From: Candidatus Sulfopaludibacter sp. SbA3
GTDB taxonomy: Bacteria > Acidobacteriota > Terriglobia > 2-12-FULL-54-10
Direction of reading: 5' to 3'
NCBI GenBank assembly: GCA_945865705.1
Contig: CAMBEY010000070.1
Location: 1 to 11,716, forward strand
DNA: 11,716 bases
The notes under the pieces were generated by a model. It ran no database searches. It was not told the origin of the DNA and was given only the letters and a program-made list of their open reading frames with translations. The translations under genes were made by a program, and so were the position numbers. Shown here piece by piece: positions 6,738-11,716 of this stretch. The stretch's first letter is position 1; the number at the start of each line of letters is the position of its first letter.

Positions 6738-7946
6738 ATGCACCCATACCCAAGAATAAACGTCACGCCATCGCTAATACGTTCCGCCGTTGTTTTCCTG
6801 GTGGCGGCCATACTCGTGGTGGTACATCCAATCTCCGCGCGCGCCGCCGATATGCGCGCGGGTGAAATTCTTCGCGTGGTCGATGGCGAGACCGTGGCGG
6901 GCAATCTCTACGCCGCCGGAAGCGATATCGAGATCAGAGGGACCATCCAGGGAGATCTCATCGCCGCCGGCGGGCGCATCTCCATACCGGGCACGGTTAC
7001 CCACGACATCACCATGGTGGGCGGCGAGTTGGAGATTTCCGGCAAGGTGGATGGCGACGTTCGCATGGCGGGCGGGCAGGTTACCGTAGGTGGTGAAATT
7101 ACCGGTGACCTGGTGGTGGCGGGCGGCACGGTGCGCCTGCTGGCTGGCGCGGTGATTGGAGGGGAAACGTTGCTGGCCGCCAGCGAACTGCGCATTGACG
7201 GCATCGTCAATGGCTCATTGAATGCCGCGTCGAATGTCACCCGCATCGAAGGGACCATCAAGGGACCTGTCCGCGTCCGCACCACCCGACTCGAGTTCGG
7301 CGAACGCGCCACGCTGGAAAATGAGCTGGCCTACTTTGCTCCGCAAGAAGCCGACATCCCACCCACGGCGCAAATCACCGGCCCCATCCATTACGAAATG
7401 ACTTCCGGCATGGACCAGTCCTGGCTCTATGGAATCATGCAGCGGCTGGGCGCCGCGTTGTTCTATCTGTCCTTCGCCATGGGACTGGCTGGCGGACTGC
7501 TCGGCGTATCGCTATTTCCCAAAACCTCCACTGACTTATTGCAGCACATCACGAAGAATTTTGGTGCGGAGTTCCTACGCGGCTTCGTGCTGTTTTTGGT
7601 GATGCCACCGGTATTTTTCCTGCTGATGGTAACCGTGGTTGGAGTCCCCGTGGCGGTGCTCAGCGGCATGATTCACCTGGGCTTCGGCATCGTTTCCGTC
7701 ATCTATGCCGCAGTGCTGGCGGGCGCTCTGCTCCGGCGGGCCGTACTCCACAAGGATGAGACCGTCGCCAACTGGAAAGCGGTGCTGGTGGGCATCCCGT
7801 TATTGTTTCTGTTGAGCCTGATTCCGCTGATCGGCTTCCTCGTCAACACCACCTTATTTCTCGCAGTCTTCGGCGGTATTTACGGCCGCTTCTGGTCGCT
7901 GGTGCGGCGCGAGCAGCCTGCGGCTCCGGCGGAGATCGCCGAGTAG
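6738..7946 (+). CDS. Exported membrane-anchored bactofilin-like polymer-forming protein
   Basis: I place the start at ATG 6738 (402 aa), directly before a signal peptide (hydrophobic 17-30, ARAA cleavage region near 34-37). The frame is open far upstream, but that part lies antisense to galT and looks noncoding. Residues about 40-200 are a beta-helix of short repeats like those in bactofilins: GNLYAAGSDIEIRGTI, QGDLIAAGGRISIPG, DGDVRMAGGQVTVGG, TGDLVVAGGTVRLLAGAVIG and so on. Residues about 236-386 hold roughly five hydrophobic segments (near 239-259, 282-304, 308-333, 347-366, 368-385), ending with a basic tail. The helix therefore probably sits outside the cytoplasm, anchored by the C-terminal membrane domain, unlike classic bactofilins. 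The role is presumably envelope scaffolding; no enzyme motif is seen. Only a weak Shine-Dalgarno (aagaa) is visible. mnmE follows after 68 bp on the same strand. Confidence 0.82.
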   Translation: MHPYPRINVTPSLIRSAVVFLVAAILVVVHPISARAADMRAGEILRVVDGETVAGNLYAAGSDIEIRGTIQGDLIAAGGRISIPGTVTHDITMVGGELEISGKVDGDVRMAGGQVTVGGEITGDLVVAGGTVRLLAGAVIGGETLLAASELRIDGIVNGSLNAASNVTRIEGTIKGPVRVRTTRLEFGERATLENELAYFAPQEADIPPTAQITGPIHYEMTSGMDQSWLYGIMQRLGAALFYLSFAMGLAGGLLGVSLFPKTSTDLLQHITKNFGAEFLRGFVLFLVMPPVFFLLMVTVVGVPVAVLSGMIHLGFGIVSVIYAAVLAGALLRRAVLHKDETVANWKAVLVGIPLLFLLSLIPLIGFLVNTTLFLAVFGGIYGRFWSLVRREQPAAPAEIAE

Positions 7947-8014
7947 GCGCATCTTTTATTTTTTGCATCTTTCTCTTATTTTTCTCGAAACATCGAGTTG
8001 CACTGCTGACCGCC
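7947..8014. other. T-rich spacer between the membrane bactofilin-like gene and mnmE
   Basis: The plus strand carries T-runs at 7953-7964 and 7969-7983. A 5-bp hairpin (cggcg 7927-7931 with cgccg 7937-7941) overlaps the end of the upstream gene, but the T-run starts about 10 nt too late for a standard terminator. A weak terminator or an AT-rich promoter region for mnmE are both possible. No Shine-Dalgarno stands out before mnmE. Confidence 0.3.
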
Positions 8015-9469
8015 ATGCATACGGACGACACTATTGCCGCGATTGCCACTCCCTCCGGACACGGCGGCATCGGCATTGTGCGCCTCTCGGGCGGCGACGC
8101 ATGGCAGATCGCCGGTCTAATTCTGCGCCCCCGACAGGACGGTACAAACCGTGAGGGTATTCCTTTCGAACCCTGGCGCACTCATCTCGCCGTGGTGGCC
8201 AGCGAAGAAGGCGATGCCATCGATCACGCGCTGGTAACCCCGTTTCGCAAACCCCAGTCCTATACCGCCGAGGACATGGTGGAGATCGCCTGCCACGGCT
8301 CGCCCGTGGTGCTGCGCCATGTGCTGGAGCGCTGTCTCGTGGCAGGCGCGCGATTGGCCGAGCCGGGCGAGTTCACCATGCGCGCGTTTCTCAACGGTCG
8401 CATTGATCTGGCCCAGGCCGAGGCGGTCCGCGACCTGATCGAAGCGCGCACATTGTTTCAAGCCAAGGTCGCCGCGCAGCAGGTGGAGGGCAGCGTCGCT
8501 CAGTGGGTGTCGCCCATCAAGCGCGAGCTGACCGATCTGATCGCCTTTCTGGAAGCGGGCATCGACTTTGCCGAAGACGACGTCAGCGTGATGAACACGC
8601 CGGAGATCATCGCGCGCATGGACCGCGTGCTGCTGCCACTGGGACGGAGCCGCGAGAATTTTGCCGCCGCGCGCATCGCCCATGACGGACTGACTCTCGC
8701 GCTGGTGGGACGGCCCAACGTGGGCAAGTCCAGCCTGTTCAACCGGCTCATCGAACAGGACCGCGCCATTGTAACGGCCACGCCGGGCACCACCCGCGAT
8801 CTGGTCTCTGAAACCGTGGAGATCGCGGGCATCCCGCTGCGCTTCGTCGATACGGCGGGCATTCGCCAGGCCTTTGACGAAGCCGAGAGCATCGGCATCC
8901 GCAAGTCGCAGGAGGCCGCGGCGGACTCCGATCTAACGCTGCTGGTGATCGACGGAACTGCCTGTGCCGCCAGCCGCGATGGAAGCCTCGCCGCCGACGA
9001 TCAAGCCCTGCTGCAACGCTTAGCCGCAGCCGGCAAGCTGCTGGTGGTGATCAACAAGTGCGACCTGCCATTGCCGATCTCCCGCCCCGAGCTTACCAAT
9101 CAAATTGTCACAGCGGCAATGCAGCTGACATCTGCGAAATCTGCGGATAAGCTTTCGGTGCAGTTCGTCTCCGCGCTGGACGGCACCGGCATCGCCGAGT
9201 TACGCCGCGCCATTCTCACGCAGGCCGACCCGGCGCTGGCAGGCCAGCGGGAAACGCAGTTGCTCACCAACCTGCGCCATCAGCAAGCGGTCACCGCGGC
9301 GCACGAATGTCTGCTGGCCGCGCGGCTGGCCGCCGAAACTCAAGTCCCGCACGAGATGCTGCTGCTCGATCTGTATGCCGCGTTGCGCTATCTGGATGAG
9401 CTCACCGGTGCCACCACCACCGAGGACATTCTCACAAAAATATTTTCGACGTTCTGCATCGGCAAGTAG
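8015..9469 (+). CDS. mnmE: tRNA uridine-5-carboxymethylaminomethyl(34) synthesis GTPase MnmE
   Basis: This 484-residue protein has the full MnmE architecture. The N-terminal tetrahydrofolate-binding domain (1-about 125) begins DTIAAIATPSGHGGIGIVRLSG and contains AEPGEFTMRAFLNGRIDLAQAEAV (spanning 115-138). A helical domain is split around a GTPase domain with G1 GRPNVGKSS (232-240), G2 GTTRD (258-262), G3 DTAG (279-282), G4 NKCD (347-350) and G5 SAL (386-388). The C-terminus is the family signature FCIGK, with Cys481. MnmE works with MnmG to put the (carboxymethyl)aminomethyl group on U34 of certain tRNAs. It is about 30 residues longer than the E. coli protein, partly from an insertion near 355-380 between G4 and G5. 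All catalytic motifs are intact. mnmG is not in the window. Confidence 0.97.
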   Translation: MHTDDTIAAIATPSGHGGIGIVRLSGGDAWQIAGLILRPRQDGTNREGIPFEPWRTHLAVVASEEGDAIDHALVTPFRKPQSYTAEDMVEIACHGSPVVLRHVLERCLVAGARLAEPGEFTMRAFLNGRIDLAQAEAVRDLIEARTLFQAKVAAQQVEGSVAQWVSPIKRELTDLIAFLEAGIDFAEDDVSVMNTPEIIARMDRVLLPLGRSRENFAAARIAHDGLTLALVGRPNVGKSSLFNRLIEQDRAIVTATPGTTRDLVSETVEIAGIPLRFVDTAGIRQAFDEAESIGIRKSQEAAADSDLTLLVIDGTACAASRDGSLAADDQALLQRLAAAGKLLVVINKCDLPLPISRPELTNQIVTAAMQLTSAKSADKLSVQFVSALDGTGIAELRRAILTQADPALAGQRETQLLTNLRHQQAVTAAHECLLAARLAAETQVPHEMLLLDLYAALRYLDELTGATTTEDILTKIFSTFCIGK

Positions 9470-9480
9470 CCGTGCGCCGC

Positions 9481-9496
9481 GGCATCGAGTGATGCC
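9481..9496. other. Small hairpin after mnmE
   Basis: ggcatc (9481-9486) pairs perfectly with gatgcc (9491-9496) across a gagt tetraloop, 11 bp after the mnmE stop. There is no T-run, so it is not a standard intrinsic terminator, though it may stabilise the 3' end. Confidence 0.3.
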
Positions 9497-9569
9497 TCGC
9501 TATATTCGCTTGCGGCAAACAGATGCGGCACGCACGCAGGTTGTTAAGTGTTAGGCACCCATCCTGCCG

Positions 9570-9598
9570 TTGACGCGGGGTGCGATGTGGCGTAGATT
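9570..9598 (+). promoter_or_regulatory. Sigma-70-type promoter for the glycine-zipper lipoprotein gene
   Basis: TTGACG (9570-9575) and TAGATT (9593-9598) are separated by exactly 17 bp, and each matches the vegetative consensus closely (5/6 for the -35, 4/6 for the -10). Transcription would begin near 9605 and give a leader of about 95 nt before the ATG at 9701. This is the clearest promoter in the window and makes this gene a separate transcription unit from mnmE. Confidence 0.6.
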
Positions 9599-9688
9599 TG
9601 CAGGTGTAGCGTTCCCCCGTCGAAAACCTTGCGTCCCTCGGCAACCTTATTCGTTTTGGGAGTGGCCCCGGCTGAGGACGAGAAAATC

Positions 9689-9694
9689 AGGAGA
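9689..9694 (+). promoter_or_regulatory. Shine-Dalgarno site fixing the lipoprotein gene start
   Basis: AGGAGA lies 6 nt before the ATG at 9701. The frame is open further upstream to another ATG at 9629, but that codon has no such site, and the lipoprotein-type signal begins only at 9701. Confidence 0.7.
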
Positions 9695-9700
9695 AATACC

Positions 9701-10489
9701 ATGAAATCTCTCAGCACAAAATTTACTTCGACTGGAATGATCGTTTTGATGTCTCTATCGCTGGCTTGTAATCGCGCGCCGGAGCAGGTTGCCACCACGG
9801 ATCAGCCCGCAGGCGCAGCCGCAACACCGGCAGCGGCGCCTGCTCCCGCGACTGCTGCCTCTCCGGCCACCACTGCGAAAAAGCCCGCGTCGCCAAAACC
9901 TGCCGTGGCCAAGGCGACGCCCGCGGACGCTCCCGCTGCGGCCCCGGCTCTCGCCGCTCCTCCGGCCCCAAAGTTCGTAACCGTGGAGGCCGGCGCCGCG
10001 TTGAAGGTGCGCACCACCAACACTCTTTCCACCAAGCTGCACAAGGTCGGCGATACGTTCGAGGTTTCCCTCGCCGAACCCATCGTGGTCGGCGGCAAGG
10101 AAGTGGTCGCGCGCAACACCAAGCTGATGGGCCGCGTGGTGAGTTCCGATCCCGGCGGCCGCGTGAAGGGTGTGGCCAGCATGGCCGTGGAATTGAATCA
10201 CCTGCACACGGCTGACGGCGGGATGCTGGAGATTGCCACCAACAGCTTCACGGTGGAAGCCGCGACCTCAATAAAGAAAGACGCTGTGAAAGTGGGCGTC
10301 GGCGCAGCGATTGGCACCGCTATCGGTGCGATTGCCGGCGGCAAGAAGGGCGCGGGCATCGGCGCAGCAGCCGGCGCGGGCGCAGGAACTGCCGCGGCGA
10401 TCGGCACGCGCGGCGACGCAGCCGAAATTGCCAGCGAATCGGTGCTGGACTTCACGCTGCGCTCCCCGATCACTCTGGCAACAAAATAA
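9701..10489 (+). CDS. Putative lipoprotein with Pro/Ala linker and glycine-zipper segment, function unknown
   Basis: This 262-residue protein has three parts. First, a signal sequence (MKSLSTKF, hydrophobic 12-22) ends at Cys23; the box SLAC is not ideal because position -3 is Ser, so lipidation is likely but not certain. Second, residues about 34-90 are almost only Ala, Pro, Thr and Lys, a flexible periplasmic spacer. Third, a beta-rich domain (92-185, KFVTVEAGAALKVRTTNTLS onward) is followed by a glycine-zipper stretch (198-236, repeated GxxxG/AxxxG such as GTAIGAIAGG and GAGIGAAAGAGAG) and a final strand ESVLDFTLRSPITL. Glycine zippers insert into or cross membranes in outer-membrane lipoproteins. 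I do not recognise the family by name. It has its own promoter and lies between mnmE and murQ; an envelope role is inferred only. Confidence 0.75.
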   Translation: MKSLSTKFTSTGMIVLMSLSLACNRAPEQVATTDQPAGAAATPAAAPAPATAASPATTAKKPASPKPAVAKATPADAPAAAPALAAPPAPKFVTVEAGAALKVRTTNTLSTKLHKVGDTFEVSLAEPIVVGGKEVVARNTKLMGRVVSSDPGGRVKGVASMAVELNHLHTADGGMLEIATNSFTVEAATSIKKDAVKVGVGAAIGTAIGAIAGGKKGAGIGAAAGAGAGTAAAIGTRGDAAEIASESVLDFTLRSPITLATK

Positions 10490-10519
10490 CGGACCCCCCG
10501 CACCATCCCCGCCAAGGGA

Positions 10520-10571
10520 TGACGCGGCTACCATTGCATTCTGGAGACCTGATGCATTGGTAGCCGCGTCA
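10520..10571. repeat. 20-bp-arm palindrome downstream of the lipoprotein gene
   Basis: The arms at 10520-10539 (tgacgcggctaccattgcat) and 10552-10571 are inverted with one mismatch around a 12-nt loop, tctggagacctg. It starts 30 bp after the lipoprotein stop codon. No T-run follows, so it is not a standard intrinsic terminator. The ggtagcc word of the right arm reappears at the very end of the window (11706-11712), which suggests a dispersed repeat family. Confidence 0.7.
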
Positions 10572-10614
10572 AGTGCTTGGCCTGGCGCTTGGCTTTTCTC
10601 CACACCGTTTACAT

Positions 10615-10642
10615 TGCCCCGGCACTTTGCCCCGGCACTTTG
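10615..10642. repeat. Tandem duplication of a 13-bp unit
   Basis: tgccccggcactt occurs twice without a gap (10615-10627 and 10628-10640), followed by tg, the start of a third period. It lies 66 bp before murQ in noncoding DNA. It probably reflects replication slippage; it may alter murQ promoter spacing. Confidence 0.7.
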
Positions 10643-10707
10643 TTGATAACCTCCCCACCACCCCATTGCGTCCGAGCCGCGCCTTGCGACACAATTGACG
10701 CTTCACG

Positions 10708-11664
10708 ATGAAATCACGCACACCGCCTGCCGATAATCGAACTGTTTCGCTCCGAGCGAACTCTGCCAGTTCGATTCGGGCGCTATCAACTGAACAATCA
10801 CTTCTGGCAAACACATCCATCAAGGCCCTCGATACGCTCAACTCAATTGCCATTGTCCACAGCATCCACCGCCAGGATTCCACCGTCTCGCAGGCCGTCG
10901 CCGCCGTGCTGCCACAGATCGCCAAGGTGGTGGATGCCGCGGTCAAGTCGTTGCGCAGGGGTGGACGGCTAATCTACGTCGGAGCGGGAACCAGCGGGCG
11001 GCTTGGGGTTCTGGATGCCGCGGAATGTCCACCGACGTTTGGAGTCTCGCCGGATAAGATTCAGGCGGTCATCGCCGGCGGCGAACGCGCGCTGCTCCAT
11101 GCCGCCGAAGCCGCTGAGGATGACGCCGCGCTAGGCGCGCGCGATCTGGCCGAAAAAAATGTTGACTCGCGCGATGTGGTGATCGGATTGAGCGCCAGCG
11201 GTCGCACCCCTTACACCGTGGGCGCGCTGCGCTATGCTCGCTCGCGCCGGGCCTTTACCGTGGCCATAGCCTGCAACTCCGACTCTCCACTCGAAAAGAT
11301 CGCCCGCATCGCCATCACCCCGCTGACGGGACCGGAGATTCTCTCCGGCTCGACGCGCATGAAGGCGGGCTTGGCGCAGAAGATGATCTTGCAGATGATC
11401 TCGACCGCGGTGATGACACAACTCGGCAATGTTTATCAGAACTACATGGTGGGCGTGCGCCCGACGAATGCGAAACTCGTCGCGCGCGCCTGCGGCATCA
11501 TTTCGAAGATCACCGGCGCTTCGGAGCGCGCCGCTCGCGCCACCTTGCAATTGGCCGGCAACGATGTACGCACGGCCATCGTCATGCTGCGCCGGAAACT
11601 CGATCCTGAGAAAGCGGCTCGATTGCTCGCTCTCCGCTCGGGCAATCTGCGCAAAATAATTTAG
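10708..11664 (+). CDS. murQ: N-acetylmuramic acid 6-phosphate etherase
   Basis: MurQ cleaves the D-lactyl ether of MurNAc-6-phosphate to give GlcNAc-6-phosphate and D-lactate in the cytoplasm during peptidoglycan recycling. The 318 residues include the SIS-domain words VGAGTSGRLG (91-100), GLSASGRTPY (160-169) and GPEILSGSTRMKAG (208-221). The catalytic Glu in DAAECPPTFG is E106, and a second Glu sits exactly 31 residues later (E137), the same spacing as E83 and E114 in the E. coli enzyme. After GSTRMKAG the usual Thr is Leu222. The family core starts near LSTEQ (26-30), so about 25 extra N-terminal residues precede it; no in-frame GTG or TTG lies between, so ATG 10708 is kept although no Shine-Dalgarno is visible. 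The usual partners (anmK, murP or murK) are not adjacent. Confidence 0.95.
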   Translation: MKSRTPPADNRTVSLRANSASSIRALSTEQSLLANTSIKALDTLNSIAIVHSIHRQDSTVSQAVAAVLPQIAKVVDAAVKSLRRGGRLIYVGAGTSGRLGVLDAAECPPTFGVSPDKIQAVIAGGERALLHAAEAAEDDAALGARDLAEKNVDSRDVVIGLSASGRTPYTVGALRYARSRRAFTVAIACNSDSPLEKIARIAITPLTGPEILSGSTRMKAGLAQKMILQMISTAVMTQLGNVYQNYMVGVRPTNAKLVARACGIISKITGASERAARATLQLAGNDVRTAIVMLRRKLDPEKAARLLALRSGNLRKII

Positions 11665-11702
11665 TCGGCTTTAGACTGTTTCGCGGGATGGTGAACGGGA
11701 GC

Positions 11703-11716
11703 ACTGGTAGCCACGG
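11703..11716 (+). repeat. Possible partial repeat copy at the window edge
   Basis: actggtagccacgg shares ggtagcc and a one-mismatch extension with the right arm of the palindrome at 10552-10571. It starts 38 bp after the murQ stop, the same kind of position. The copy, if real, is cut by the window edge. Confidence 0.3.

Noticed and set aside
9629..9700. Upstream ATG giving a 24-residue longer lipoprotein precursor
   Set aside because: It lacks a ribosome binding site and would bury the signal sequence; AGGAGA sits directly before ATG 9701.
2070..11716. CRISPR array or defence island suggested by several repeats
   Set aside because: The repeats are single palindromes of different sequence, not regularly spaced direct repeats with unique spacers, and no cas, nuclease or transposase gene is present.

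Overview
The window comes from a GC-rich bacterium and most resembles an uncultured member of the Acidobacteriota. This rests on gene content (a DUF5916 outer-membrane-type protein, a sorbosone-dehydrogenase-like secreted protein, paired bactofilin-type proteins). It also rests on palindromic intergenic sequences of a kind I remember from Acidobacteriota and Planctomycetota genomes. Both are recollection and inference, with no database search behind them.

Layout. Bases 1-2052 hold the 3' part of a CBM9-like/DUF5916 protein on the plus strand, followed by a palindromic repeat (2070-2148). A secreted PQQ-type sorbosone/glucose dehydrogenase-like protein follows (2221-3507, +) and ends at a strong hairpin terminator. 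Converging on it are a small SAM-dependent methyltransferase (3605-4294, -) and a bactofilin (4456-5034, -). A 359-bp gap holds the probable bactofilin promoter region and a 33-bp-armed hairpin that also looks like the galT terminator. A galactose-1-phosphate uridylyltransferase (5394-6449, -) is divergent from an exported, membrane-anchored bactofilin-like protein (6738-7946, +), which is followed by mnmE (8015-9469, +). A promoter with near-consensus spacing drives a glycine-zipper lipoprotein (9701-10489, +). Another palindrome and a 13-bp tandem duplication precede murQ (10708-11664, +). The last bases look like the start of a further repeat copy.

How the genes fit together. Most are housekeeping or envelope functions: tRNA wobble modification (MnmE), peptidoglycan recycling (MurQ), sugar-nucleotide metabolism (GalT), cell-shape or scaffold polymers (two bactofilin-type proteins) and surface proteins. 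They do not form one obvious pathway. The centre (3605-7946) could be a loose envelope-related neighbourhood: methyltransferase, bactofilin, GalT and membrane bactofilin.

I found no defence system, CRISPR array, transposase, tRNA or rRNA, and no clear new multi-gene system. The points most worth a second look are the GalT active site, which reads HAHSE where the family has HxHSQ; the two topologically different bactofilins around galT; and the set of unrelated palindromes, one in nearly every sizeable intergenic gap.
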